Part shown: one piece after another, positions 1-13,059 of the stretch
How positions within the stretch are numbered: the stretch's first letter is position 1
Layout: the number at the start of each line of letters is the position of its first letter
Assembly: GCF_032118995.1 (NCBI RefSeq)
Contig: NC_092649.1
Span: 18,541,332 to 18,605,331, forward strand
Reading direction: 5' to 3'
Source: Asterias amurensis
Lineage: Eukaryota; Echinodermata; Asteroidea; Forcipulatida; Asteriidae
Length of the DNA: 64,000 nucleotides
Program-made: the position numbers and the translations under genes
The notes under the pieces: model-generated
The model's database searches: none
What the model was told of the DNA's origin: nothing
The model's input: the letters and a program-made list of their open reading frames with translations, nothing else

Positions 1-1337
1 TAGGGACTCTAGACGTCATGTTCATCACTGTCGTTATCAGTAGACAGTTTTGGTTCAACCTCTATCGTCTTGAAAAAGGTAGTCCGCTTGAGTGTTCTGA
101 CACTCTTCGAAGGCCACCTTTGATCTGAAGTAGTTGAAAACTAATAAAATCAAGCATTTATAAAGGGTAATCCATTCAGTTACTGAGAGCCATAATGTTT
201 AAGACAGTTTTGCTAAATTGTTGAAATACAAGACCCATTGCCTAACATGCCAGGAACACCATGGTAAACCCTTCTCTCCAAGATAAATACAATTGGGTTC
301 TCTCACCAGCATTGCATAACACACAGGACCTTTATGCCCCACTCAAAGGACGGAGCAATAATGGTAAAGTAACATTGCATGAAATTACTTTGGAAATGAT
401 TTGAGAAAAAGAGTTGTTAAGATACATACAGAATGATTACCTCAGAAATTTTCGGCACAGTAGAATATAAAGTTGGCTTGGCTTTGAGAACACAACATTG
501 AGTTGGAAAAACAAAATCAGTAATTTGCCTACCCTCTGAAGCTTGCCAAACTCAGTAGGTAGATCTCTATTGAGTGATATCTGGTTCTGAGAAGAACCGG
601 TGGGCTCTATATTTCAGACAGTATACTCTGTCCGTCAGGAAATTGCTTGACTCCAACTCTTGCTGTAACGGTAGAGTGGTAGCTGAAGATGCCTGTTGGA
701 GCAGGAAGGGCGTGGTGAGGAGTCTATGGTCCTAAATGAATTGACTTCGGGTATAGAAGACCCTAAGTCTTGGGGAGACTGGTGATTGCTTCGGACAATG
801 AAGTTGTTCTTGAATCACTGAATATCCAGAAGGAAAAAAAACATGCATTAATCATTTCATGAAAAGTCATCTAAAAAGACATTGCATGGTTGTAATTTAA
901 CAATAATTACAGCCATACAATGTCAACATGAAATGGTATTGAGAGATTATACAAGGTTGCTTGGAAAATGACTTGAGCAGTTCAACATGAACTAGGTATT
1001 GGTTTCAAAAGAGATTCCACAACACTAGACCACAGGAGTTTTTATGAAATATCTAGGGGCACAACAACATCAAGTTTGAATACAAATTTCAGAGCAACAA
1101 AAGTCATTATTGGTTGGTAAGTTTTTAAAAGGACTGGACAACACATTGATAATTTCCAGAGATGGCACAATCATTGGGTCGTGAACTTGTAGCAAATTGA
1201 AAACTTTAATCAGCTGAGCAAGTTTTTGAGGGATTCAACATTCTGCTTATCAGAGACCGCACAGTTGTGGCTAACAGAAAGAGACAAGTTTAATAATAGT
1301 GTCATACAATCACAATGTTCATAAAATGTACATATAC

Positions 1338-1437
1338 CTTCAACAGTGTCATGGCAATCTATGTTGTAGAACCTTCAGCAATGTTCTTTTGTTCCAGGCC
1401 AATATGCTTTCATCATCTGTGCTAGCAGCAGCCAACC
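1338..1437 (-). pseudogene. Exon-like segment A, copy 1
   Basis: Acceptor AGACAG and donor GTATAT bracket 100 nt; the frame LAAASTDDESILAWNKRTLL stops before the donor. Copy 2 lies at about 4258-4357 with the same sites. Copies with LAAACTDDESLTT lie near 3380-3450, 5480-5530 and 8560-8625. Confidence 0.35.
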
Positions 1438-1792
1438 CTGTCTATGTCTAAGGACAGCAAGCATGGCAATCTAGATGAAATTAAAGTATACATGACAATA
1501 TAAACACTTGGTTGCCACATTAAAAAAAAATTGACAAATGATTTTGGGTGCATTTAAATACGACCAACATCTAAGTATTTGACACGAGTATGGAGCTTTC
1601 CAAATCACAACCAACGGTAGACCAATCCAAATTAAAAGTCAAGCCTGTATACAATTAGTTTAGAAAATTTAAAAGAATTTAAGCACACAAGCTTATGAAC
1701 AATGTGCTATTTGAAAATTAGGGACTGGACAGAGTGTGCTTTTGGTAAACTAAAGTATACTCAACGGATTCTTTGAGGGCAGTACGATGCAT

Positions 1793-1914
1793 TCAACCAT
1801 TGTTCTCATGATAGTTTGAGGTAGTTGTCTTGATTTTATCAGTAGACAGTTTCTGTTCAATCTCTACCGTCTTGAAAGCAAGGTGGTCCGCTTGAGTGTT
1901 CTGACCCTCCTGAA
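1793..1914 (-). pseudogene. Terminal exon-like segment B, copy 2
   Basis: A good acceptor (TTTTATTCAG) opens the frame EGQNTQADHLAFKTVEIEQK. Related copies at 1-110 and 4990-5095 end in SDEHDV and a stop. The repeated reading frame suggests a once-coding C-terminal exon. Confidence 0.35.
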
Positions 1915-2036
1915 TAAAATTCAATTTAAGGAAGGATTCCAAGAGAGAACAATTTATTAAATTTGAAACAAATGATGAGTTGCAATTTTGTTGAAACACT
2001 GGCACAAATTTTGAGAGTTGAACTAACATTAGTGCT

Positions 2037-2521
2037 GGGCGAATAGTGAAACTTTGGTATTCGGATACGGCTGGCCAACAATCCATAATTAACCAGATAT
2101 TCAGATACCTTTTTCGCCGCTAGAGGGCGCTATTTAAAAAAAAATTAAAACAAGTTTTGACTAGACGTGAAGGAAAACTTTCGTAATATTTGAACAAATT
2201 ATGTCAGAAATGTCATTGTTTTATAACTCTTCACGGAGGTGAGCATAGTTAAACACTTAATTTATGCTGTTTTATGCTGTCTTAATAGAAGTTTCATAAG
2301 GATTCAGACAAAACATTCCTAGCAGTTGTCGCCCGACGTCCGCAGATATTCGGATATTAAAGAATATCCAGGTTACTTGGTTGTAATTACGAACTATCCG
2401 GTTTATAAATAGGTGTTCGCGCCCATTGCAGATACCCGTTTAAGAAAAAAAAGGCATTCGCGGTTACGGATAGGAAAACCTATTCACCATTAACCGGATG
2501 TTCGAATAATTAGCCCAGGCC
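2037..2521. mobile_element. hAT-like non-autonomous element
   Basis: Imperfect terminal inverted repeats (GTGCTGGGCGAATAGT at one end, GGCCTGGGCTAATTAT read from the other) and similar flanks (CTAACATTA, CTAACTTAC). No transposase frame inside. Confidence 0.4.
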
Positions 2522-2604
2522 TAACTTACATTAAATTGGCAATTGTATTTAAACACTGGCACAAATTCAGCTTGGGAACAATTTGTAAGTGAAAAATATA
2601 AAGT

Positions 2605-3155
2605 TCTTCGCATTGGACTAAGGTTTCCTCCCAGGTAACTTACCCGACCCGAATGGGTAGTTTAACCAAGCTAAAGGTGGCCAGGAAGATTGACCAGGTC
2701 AGTTTAACCCAGCCAGAAAGTCCAATGCAGACACGACGATTTGGGATAAATATATATTTTAATTTATTGTCGTCTTTTGTTTTTAATGTTCCTATGTAAC
2801 CATGTGGTGGTGCAGTTTTATCTGTGCAAATATTATCAATATTTTTACCTTGTAATCCATCATTATTCAGCTTCGTGCTGCCGTTGGTTTTTTAATAAAA
2901 CTTAATGAATGAATGAATGAATCAATGAGTGACCAGAAGAAGCTGACATGTTTTGTCATGGAAAAACCGAAAAAGGCTGTCAAATGTTACACAGGGGGCC
3001 AGCTCGGTTAGTTTACTCGCAGTCTCGGTAAGTTTACCTGAGTCAAATAAATCAAAGTGCGGAGGGTGGGAAAGTGAACCTGTCCGAATGTTACCCAGCG
3101 TCATGGTTAAGTAATTTTTAAGTACCCAAAATATTAATCCAGTGCGAACACGGCT
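2605..3155. mobile_element. Foldback element
   Basis: Ends TTCGCATTGGACTAAG and, on the other strand, TTCGCACTGGATTAATA. Non-coding. Confidence 0.35.
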
Positions 3156-4699
3156 TTACTTGCAAGTGTCCAAGAATTGGATCAGGTTAAAACACAGAAG
3201 AGAGATCAGACCTCAGTGCAAGTTCTTGTTTGATGAGAGTAAAGTTCAAATTGAGAAGATATGGGATCAAACTTCGAGACTTACCCATTAAAGATAACAG
3301 TTGCCGTCACAGGATGAAGTACAATGGTTGGTGTGAAGCCTTCAGTTTCTAGATAGCACAACCTTTACAGTCACATGGATAGCCTGCAGTGAGTTTCTAG
3401 ATATGTTCCAAGTTGTTAGACTTTCATCATCTGTGCAGGCAGCAGCCAACACTGTAAAAGAAACAACCAGCATGGCAACAGAAACAAAATCAAGACATAC
3501 GTGACATAATCAACCACATATTAAAAATCATAAGATTGTTAGGTTTTGAATGACAGTCAATAAAACAGTACCAATGTATACATTCTGAACAAAAAAACCA
3601 TTTGCTTCAGAAATTGTTTTTAAAGATTGAAAAACATGAATTGTTCCGAGACTTGGCAGAATTAGCTTCTTACATCTAGGGCTGTCTAATTATACATAAA
3701 TGGGATACAGTTTGCGAGTTAAAGAAAAATCCTTAGGTTGTCTTAGAAGAATAGGCCAACCTGTGAGGTTAATCATTTCATCAAAAGTCATCTAAAAAGA
3801 CATGGTATGGCTGTATTTTAACAATAATTACAGCCAAACAACATGTCAACATGAAATTGTATTGATTATACAAGGTTGCTTTGAAAATGACTTGAGCAGT
3901 TCAACATGAACTAGGTATTGGTTTCAAAAGAGATTCCACAAAACTGGACAATAGGAGTTTAAATGAAATATCAAAGGTACAGCAACATCAAGTGAGAATA
4001 CAAGTTTCAGAGTGCAAAAGTCATTTGGTTGGTAAGTTTATAAAAGGGCTGGACAACACATTGATATTTCCAGAGATGGTACAATCATTGGGTTGTCAAC
4101 TTGTAGCGAGTTAAAATCTTTAATCAGCTGAGCAAGTTTTTGAGGGATTCAACATTCTGCTTATCAGAGACGGCACAGTTGTGGCTTACAGTAAGAGACA
4201 AGTTTAATAAAAGTGTCATACAATCACAATGTTCATAAAATGTACATATACCTTCAATAGTGTCATGGCAATCTATGTTGTAGAACCTTCAGCAATGTTC
4301 TTTTGTTCCAGGTCCACATGCTTTCATAATCTGTGCTAGCAGCAGCCAACCCTGTCTAAGGATAGCCAGCATTGCAATCTAGATGAAATTAAAGCATATA
4401 TGGCAATATAAATCCCACATTAAAAAAATACTTGGTTGCCACATTTAACAAAACAATTGACAAATGATTTCCGGTAAATTTAAAAACAGCCAACATCTTA
4501 GTATTTGAGGAACAACATGACACGAGTTTGGAGCTCTGCACGTCACAACCAACTGTAGACCAATCCAAATAAAAAGTCAAGCCTGTATACAATTGGTTTG
4601 AGAATACTTAAAAGAATTTAAGCACACAAACAGCTCATGAACATTTTGCTATTTGAAAATCAGTAGGATGAACAGTCTTGAGGGACTGGACAGAATGTG

Positions 4700-4875
4700 C
4701 TTTCAGGGCTGTATGCTTAGTTTTTGAAAGGGCAAGGGCACCAAGGCATTTTTTTCTTGGTAAAGGGCACCCTATGATGAAATTGCAAATTTGTAGTGGA
4801 GCATTTCAAGGGCACCAAGGCAATGACCAGGGGACACGGAGGCAATCGCCTTCGTTGCCTCCGTGAAGTATCAGG
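4700..4875. repeat. Dispersed copy of the 53.5-55 kb repeat
   Basis: Contains TTTTGAAAGGGCAAGGGCAC and the hairpin GGAGGCAATCGCC...GGTTGCCTCC-type segment, both also found in the tandem repeat at 53.5-55 kb. Confidence 0.45.
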
Positions 4876-6137
4876 CCTGTGCTTTTGGAAAACTAAAGGG
4901 TTAATACAAAAAGTATACTTCACGATTTCTTTGAGGGCAGTACGATACATCCAACCAGTGTGACCATGATGGTTAGAGGTAGTTGTCTTGATGGCATCTC
5001 TAGACGTCATGTTCATCACTGCCGTTATCACTAGACAGTTTCTGTACAATCTCTACCGTCTGGCAAACAAGGTGGTCCACTTGAGTGTTCTGACCCTTCT
5101 GAAAAAAAACGATTTAAAGAAGGATTCCAAGAGAGAACAATTTATTAAATTTGAAACAAATGAGAGTTGCAATTATGTTTAAACACTGGCACAAATTTTG
5201 GTAAAATTTCATGAACGACACAAAATCAGCTTGGGAAAAATTTAAAGTTCTTGGTAGCAAGTGTCCGAGGATTAATCAGGTAAAAAACAACAGCAGAAAT
5301 ATGACAAGTTTTTATTTGATGAGAGTAAAGTTCAAATTGAGAAGATATAGGATCAAACTTCGAGACTTACCCATTAAAACAGTTGCCGTCACGGGATGAA
5401 CTACAGTGGTTGGTGTGAAGCCTTCAGTTTCTAGATAGCACAACCTTTACAGTCACATGGATAGCCTGCAGTGAGTTTCTAGACAGGTTCCAAGTTGTTA
5501 GACTTTCATCATCTGTGCAGGCAGCAGCCAACTCTATCAAAGAAACAACCATCATGGCAAAAGAAACAGAATCAAGGCATACGTGACATAATCAACCATA
5601 TTATTAAAAATCATAAGATTGTTACGTTTTGAATGACAGTCAATAAAACAGTACCAATGTGTACATTATGAAAATTCTGAAAAAACACATTTGCTTCGGA
5701 AAAAATATTTAAAGATTCAAAATGCACGAATGTTAAGAGACTTGGCAGAATTAGCTTTTTACAGCTAGGGCTATCTGATTTATAAAAATGGTTAACCTCT
5801 CAATCTGGCACCTATATATTTGAGTTTATTGGTTTATTTCATAAAAACATTACAAAGAAATGAACAGTATGACAACCGATATGTTTCAATTGCACTAGAA
5901 CATGTACAGTATAAAAATTTCCTTAAAAAGAGCACCTGTTCCAAACAACTTTTGTTTACATCTAACTTAATAAAAACAAATCCTTTTTTTTCAAAGTGGG
6001 GGGGGGGACATTGCCCTTATGATCGGCCCTTGATAAAATTTGCAATTTGAAAATAAATCACTTTAAAAATAAGAATTCCAAGAGAGAACAATTTAATTAA
6101 ATCAAAACAAATGGGAGTTGAATGACACAAAATCAGC

Positions 6138-7560
6138 TTAAAGGGGCACACCGGCTGAATTGGGCTATTAGGGCTACAAATCAGACTAGGATACGACTTC
6201 AACGGTCTCCCAGGTATGAAGAAGCACAGTCCTAAAAAAAACATCAAATTAAGTCGTTTTTTGAGCATTTTAACATTGAGCACTTTTTTTCTAACAGAAA
6301 AATTGGTACAAACAATCACATGACCTTTCCGGGCTAGTTTTACTTCCAGCCGTCTAAAAGTAACTTACCAAACCAAATTATTAAATATTTTTGTTTACAA
6401 AACTATAAACGAGTAATTGACGAAAAAGGTCATGAGTTCAAATCATCGCTACAAAATGTAAATAATGGTGAAAAATCTAATGCAAGATTCGCATTCAAAA
6501 AGCCTGTGTAACGGAAGCTTGTTATATGGCAATCGGAACATAAGCCTTGGGGCATATCACGTACCGCACATGCTGTGTCTCGTGGGGGCTGGTGGTGTAA
6601 TTCCCGACGCTATGAACTCCCAGCTTGTGGGAGGGGTTGGGAGCCAGACATCAAAGTAAATGTTTGTGTGCAAGGGTTTGTCAGTCGGTACACGTCGTGT
6701 GGAATCCGTTATTTCTCATAATCGCAATGTTCTAACATTATGCTCTATTTTGTTTCATGGCTCCCAAATTCTTTTTGTTAGGAGTTTTCAGGTATTTAAA
6801 AAAGATTGATGATCTTAAAGGGTGGCTGCAGTTAAGCTTGGGCGGTATCATGATATTATCGAATATCGTGATGTTAACTTGGAGCCGATTTCAATATGGG
6901 ATAGATTTGGCTTTAATCAAAATATCGATATATCGCAATATATCGCGATATATCACAATAATCGCGATATATCGCAATATCGATTAAATATCGCGATGCA
7001 TTTGCTAGCTGATACATCTTGCACCCCATAGGTTTGGAGTAAAAACAGAAGAACAGGTCATTAGAACACCTCTCTTAAGCTATGACTGTCTCTTCTACAA
7101 CTTTCACTTGGAGTTTGAAGACTGATGATGTCAAATTTCATTAATCGTGATTATATCGAATGTCGCGATATATTGTCGGCGATATATCGTGAATAAAATA
7201 AATCAGTATCGCCCAAGCTTAGCTGCAGCGTTTTTTTTATTCGTTTAAATGATTAAACATGACTTTTTAAAGCTGAAATATTTTTTTCTATTTTTTATTA
7301 AATGCGCAAGTACTTTAAAAATGTTTTTCAAGAGATTAGGGGAACCCACCCCGCCCCTAAAAGGGAGCCTTCATTTGCATAAACGTGACGTCATGTCGGT
7401 GACCCGAGCCGTCCGGCCCCCTGGCTGTGTGCATATAGAGACGTGTGCAATATGTGGCCTGGTACCTAGGCGCATGTAGTTAGACTCTTACATATATCAG
7501 AAATAAATGACAGCAAAATTAACTGTTTTATTTTAATTCACTGCAGCATCCCTTTAAAAC
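6138..7560. mobile_element. 1.4-kb element with a nested insertion
   Basis: Ends look like AAAGGGGCACACC and a CCCTTTAAAA terminus, the style of other elements here (for example 51655-52335). No long coding frame. It holds the nested element at 6832-7222. Confidence 0.35.
6827..7227. mobile_element. Nested element rich in ATATCGCGATAT motifs
   Basis: Inverted ends of at least 20 bp (GCTGCAGTTAAGCTTGGGCG and its near complement at the other end). Subterminal regions carry many CGATATATCGCGATATATCG-like palindromes. Confidence 0.6.
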
Positions 7561-8668
7561 ATAAGAATACCGCATGTATATGTTGTTATATTAACAGTGT
7601 TATTGTGTGAGTAGCTTAACAAATTGGGTTATAAAGAAGAAAAAAGCATAACAAAAAAACCAAAGATTAAGAACAATTTCACTGTGAATAACAGGGCCCA
7701 TGGCTCAGTTTCATCTGTTTAAGAGAACATACTGCTTACAAAATTTCTTTACTATTTAAAAATTTAGCCGGGCACCAGCCACAAGTTCACAAGACTTTAA
7801 AGTTAGTTAAAATTGGGCTGGTAATCAGTTTCTGCTATGCAATTCTATTTTGTGCTAAGCAAATTTTTGTGCCACTAAACAGGCATTTTGAAATTGGGTC
7901 CTGGCAGGTCGGGAGCATGTAACGCCACAATCGCATTCCAAACTACATCATGATGAAGTAGTAGGCCTAGTTTATTGGTGCCGGGAATGCTTTATTTACT
8001 TGTCACTGTCCCATCATATTCTGGGTTAGTTTCTTTGTGTTTTTTGTGCCGATCTTTGGATGTACGTCGAAGCACAAAGGTCTACCTCCATCGTCGAAGG
8101 GTTTGCCTGATCCATATATTTATGCTGGTTGTTTATAATACATGGATAGCAAGATGGATAGACTGGATCCTTATGCTGCGTCGTAGTAAAACGTTGCTAT
8201 GAACAAAGCACCAGTCTACTTACAACATTGTGCGACCATGTCACGAAGATTTGACAGTTGCAACGGCTGGAAACAAGTATACGCTGGTGAGCCAATGTTG
8301 CCCTTTAAGAACAAATTAAACTGAAACCAAATTATTTCAGTTGCAAATGTCCGAGGACTGGATCAGGTTAAAAATCAACAGAGAGATATGACCTCAGTGC
8401 ATGGGACAAGTTTTGTTTAATGAGACAAAGTAAAGTTCAAATCAAGAAGATATGGGATCAAACTTCAGGACTTACCCATTGAAAATAATAGTTGTCGTCA
8501 CAGGATGTAACTACCAGTGGGTGGTGTGAAGCATTGAGTTTCTAGATAGCCTGTCAGTCACATAGCCAGCTAGACATGTCCAAAGTTGTTAGACTTTCAT
8601 CATCTGTGCAGGCAGCAGCCAACTCTGTCAAAGAAACAACCAAGAAACAATCAAGGCAAGCGTTACAT

Positions 8669-9058
8669 TAAAGGAACACGTTGCCTTGGATCGGTCGAGT
8701 TGGTCTTTGAAAATCGTTCTGTAACCGTTTGTTGTAAAATGTATATGGTTAGAAAGATATTGTAAAAGTAGAATACAATGATCTACATAAATATGCCTCG
8801 AAATTGCGTGGTTTTCTTTTTACTCTATCGACTAACACGGTCGGCCATTTATGGGAGTCAAAATTTTGACTCCCATAAATGGCCGACCGTAATAGTTCGC
8901 GACGTAAAAGGAAAACCGTGCAATTTCGAGTGATACTTGTGTGGATCATTATATTCTACTTTTAAAACATCTTTCTAACCATATGCATTTCATAACAAAC
9001 GTTTTTAAACGCTTTTAATAGACCAACTCGTCCGATCCAAGGCAACGTGTTCCTTTAA
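8669..9058. mobile_element. Foldback MITE, family B, full copy
   Basis: Inverted ends TTAAAGGAACACGTTGCCTT over about 170 bp arms. Centre is a perfect 54-bp palindrome (8837-8890). Confidence 0.8.
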
Positions 9059-9828
9059 CAACCACATTATTAAGAATCACAAGATAGTTTTTTAAAGACA
9101 GTCAACAGAAAAATTTGAAGATTAACAAAACAGTTTAGTGGAATATACATCATGAGCCTCAAGAAATATCATCGATATACAGCACAAGAACAGCTAAAAC
9201 AATTCAAAGTGGTTTGTTGTTTTTTAGAACAGCAGGTTTGCAAATGACCAAATCAACTCCTGAAGAAAAAAAAAAAAAAAAAAAAAATCACTTAATTTTG
9301 AAATGTGATTGCTCTTTTCACAGATGTCATAACACTGGAACACTATATAATTTGTATAATTTGACAACGATGTTCCAAACTAACTCTATCGACCGAAAGA
9401 CTTTGCAGGCAGAAAAACAGATATCTCAGAATGTTTGCCCTCACACGTGATGCAACCAATTTCTGTAAAGCAACTGTAGAATGTATGCGGTATAAGGTGC
9501 TACACGTGACGTCATAATAGGCATTGCCTGACAGAGAGATGAGATTGGTACCTAACGAAAACGCGTGTGAACGGCCGTCATACACGGGCATTGAGTTCGC
9601 TGCTGGCTGGATGACGGTCGTTGTAATTTTTGAATGTTGTTTTGACGCCGTTTGCTCGAAAATGTTTTTTATTGACAAACAATAAGTTAATTAAAGGAAA
9701 AAAACGCACTAAGTTCTTCCAAATTTAACAAAGAAAAAACAATCATCATTATTTTTTGTAGTGGAATAAAAGAGTGCAGGAATTGTTTGATAGCGGGTCA
9801 GCCGGACACTATTTAATACCTGGGCCCA

Positions 9829-10071
9829 ATTTCATAGAGCTGCTGAGCACAAAAAAATGCTTAGCATGAAATTTTACCTTGATAAAAACAGGATTACCAA
9901 CCAAATTTCCACGTGATTTTCAGGAAAAGCAAACAACAGCTGAATACCTGTAACCCAAGCAATATGCAACAAATGGAAATGTGGTTGGTAATCCTGTTTT
10001 TCAAGGAAGAAATTTAATGCAAAGAAAATGTTGGGTTCTAAGCAGCCCTATCAAATTGGGTCCTGGCTAGC
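9829..10071. mobile_element. Foldback MITE, family C
   Basis: Ends GGGCCCAATTTCATAGAGCT and AAATTGGGTCC with the GCTTAGCA motif in both arms. Related copies: 27329-27546, 48508-48806, 48833-49015, 62870-62990 and a variant at 22661-22874. Confidence 0.7.
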
Positions 10072-10162
10072 ACAACAGGCACTCTGAACAACTTGCAGTG
10101 TGAAATTTCAGAAAATACAACATTTGCTTGGGAACAATATTTAGGGCCTAAGGATTAACAAA

Positions 10163-10440
10163 CATTTGGTTAAAGGCTGGGTACTTTTTGCTAACACAAA
10201 ACACAATGTCCACTGATTTACATCAAACTCACACACTGAAGATAATGATGGTAGAAAGCTTCCCATAAAATATTACTTGCAGAGGTGCTGTAGTTTTTTA
10301 ATTTCTCTAAAAACCACTGCACCTCAGCAAGAATTATTTTGTAAAAAAAATTATACGCTTTCTAGTATCATTACGGTGTAATGTAAATATGTAGACATTG
10401 TTTTTGTGTTACAAAAATTTGTGAAGGACCAGCAATGTAG
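10163..10440. mobile_element. Foldback MITE, family D
   Basis: Arm GGGTACTTTTTGCTAACACA then ACAATGTCCACTGATTTACA. Other copies at 38330-38692, 40203-40626 and 60356-60540. Confidence 0.55.
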
Positions 10441-10839
10441 TTTTGGAAAAAGTAACAGATGTTATAATATAACAACAACATTGGCCTCGGATACAGATTC
10501 AGAGTCGAACAAAATCAATAAAATGAATAAAATGTTCTCAAAAAGTATTTGAGAACAGGAACATCATGCATTGGGAAAATTAAAGATAACATTATCCGAG
10601 AAATATGCATCGCGAGTGCCAATCAAAAAACACCAACCAAAGATAGCACAACACCAGTAATAAATTGAACATTCAAAAGTTTTAGATTGGCAGGTTGATG
10701 AGAGCACGATACAAATGAGCAAAATAGTCAACCAATGAACAGTTTAAAACAATTAAAATATTAAAATTAATATTCTTCATCACCGATTCAAATTTAACAT
10801 CTATCATATCGTTGCGGTACCCGCTGCCAAAACATAGGA

Positions 10840-11035
10840 TTCGAACTGCCTCTAGCTACCGGGCAATCTCGGTAGTCTAATTGGTAAGACACTGCTCTAG
10901 AATTGCAAGGGTCGTGGGTTCAAATCCCACCCAAGTAAGAAAGTACCGAGTATACAGTGCTAACACCACCGGTGTATGGGTAAAAAAAAAAAAAAATTAA
11001 TATTCTTTATCCCGATGCAAATTTAAGATCCCTAT
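10840..11035 (+). mobile_element. tRNA-derived SINE, type 1
   Basis: tRNA-like head with GGTAGTCTAATTGGTAAGAC (A box) and GGGTTCAAATCCC (B box), then a tail GAGTATACAGTGCTAACAC, GGTGTATGGGTAAAA. Other copies: 19985-20224, 22608-22920, 34445-34590, 36065-36330; tails alone at 33245-33325 and near 57220. Confidence 0.7.
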
Positions 11036-13059
11036 CAATTATAATAGAGAGGTTTCGCAGAGTCACCGATACTCTTACATGAACGGATACGTCATAATAC
11101 GTCATCACTTTTTGAGGTCCATGTGTCGTATAACCGTTGTACGCAAGTTTTAGAATAGTCGCTCAAAACAGGAATCTGTCGCCATACACGTAAGTAAACA
11201 ACAAGTATACTTTGTTCATGTTTTTGCAGCGGATTGTTGTTTTTTAATGTACCAGGTTTTCACCATGTCTATTAGAGGTATCATACATGGATGTAGTTAG
11301 ACATTTGTTAACCACCATGCTTCAGAAAAAAAGAAATGGCGATTGTCCATGGGTGCAGCCATTTGGTTATTAGCGCCCTCTTGAGCCTCAAGTTGAGGGT
11401 ATTCGTTAGAATTTTGCGAAACAAAACTACACAGCTCACTTGACCCGAACGCGTACGGTTCGATATCTGTATGCGTATTCGTATCCGCGACTCTGCGAAA
11501 CCTCTCTAATATTGCAATCACTGTGTTTCCTGGGGGTACTGAACGATTTGTGCAGCATTAGCCCAGAGACAATAAACAGAGAAAGCACAACATCCATTTT
11601 AAGACAATGTCAGATTTGAAAAACATATTAACTTGAGTTAATATGTTTACTGAGCAGTAAGTTTTCATATAATGGGCAACAATAATGAGAGTTGGGCCAG
11701 CACTTGGATACAACAGTTTGATAGTTGAAAAAAATCATTAGGTTTGCAAGTCTTGAGAGATGGCACAACATGGGGAAAATAAATACATCTACTACAAGAT
11801 CCACTTTGTTGACAATTTGAGAGCATATCAGTACACTGGCGACATCATCATCCAAATACAGCACAACACCGGTAATAAATTGAGCATTGAGAAGTTTTAG
11901 ATTGTCAGGTTTGTAAATGACAGGAGAAGAATTAGCACAAAAATTAACGCTGTACAACAGAAATTGGCCCTGGTGTATGTGAGCCTATGTCCTTACTCTA
12001 TGATGTGAGGGTGGTTGTTGCCAACATTTTGGCCAGGAGAAACTCATAAGGTTTTTGGATGGTGGCCTCCACGTCTCAATGATGCATCTAGGAAACATTG
12101 TTGAGAACCAACATAGATTTCAACTAAACAAAAATATGCTCTGTTCAAAAATGCTCTTCACGATTTGGGATTTGAATTTGATAAACCATGGAGCATAACT
12201 TACGGTTGTTGTGCAGTGGGATGGGAGTGTCTTTAACTGTATGCAGCAACGAAGATACATTCCCTCAAGAAATCACTGCCACAATACATTGCATGCTTGA
12301 TGACGATGTTATAGAGGCACGATGCTTGACAAGAAAGACTTGATAAAACCTCAATCACACCGCCGCTGAAAAACTCCAAAACTATCGCAATCCCCGCTCG
12401 CTTTTCTCACCGAGCTGAAGCTAGCCGCGTTTCTGGCCCAACATAGCCGCGTTTCTGGCCCGATTTGTTTTTTACCGTCAATAACCGAGGATCCGGAAAT
12501 AAGAAAAATTAGAACCCATGCAGTAAAAGGCGGTGGAATTATAACCTCCCCATCCTTTGTAATTTGAACGAATTTTTAAATAGTATGTAATTAAGAGTAA
12601 TTTGTTATTCACAATTCTGAAAAAACATACCAGTGAGCAAACTTAGAGGTAGAATTTGATTATTTGGTTACATAATTAACCAGTAACTAGCCGCCGAGAA
12701 TAAGACCTCATCATCCAAACCATAAAAAAAACCATCTGCCAACTTCTTGCACTCACCCCAAAAGAAATCATGGTAAATGCACCTTTTATATTGCATAAAT
12801 GATGACAATTTATTAAACACTCTGATCGACCATACCTCTAAGCAAACTTCATGTTGATGGAAGCTCAATAGGTCGACTATGAACACCTAACCAGCCGCTA
12901 CAATACACGCCGTGCTGACACACGTCACATTGAAGTACAGCTAGTAGGAAATGGCTGAAACAGTGGTGCCGGTCGAATGGCCAGCCAGGCAGGTAGGCCT
13001 ATGCAGCATAGGACCCTTCCCTCTGTGCTGTGCAGTGGTGTACCACAGCGGTGTCAAGG

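Larger units (their letters stand above)
1..5600. repeat. Diverged segmental duplications carrying exon-like pieces
   Basis: Blocks near 1-110, 1825-1910 and 4993-5095 are copies of each other; 856-1730 matches 3773-4680; 3200-3530 matches 5270-5600 and, more weakly, 8350-8660. On the minus strand the copies keep acceptor- and donor-like sites around short frames such as GQNTQADHLAFKTVEIEQKL and LAAACTDDESLTTW. No full gene can be assembled, so I treat them as duplicated gene fragments of unknown origin. Confidence 0.6.

Noticed and set aside
9343..9678. 111-codon minus-strand frame
   Set aside because: No recognised domain, no splice context, low-complexity neighbours.
10862..10934. Functional tRNA gene
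   Set aside because: Good A and B boxes, but the same flanks and tail recur at five sites.
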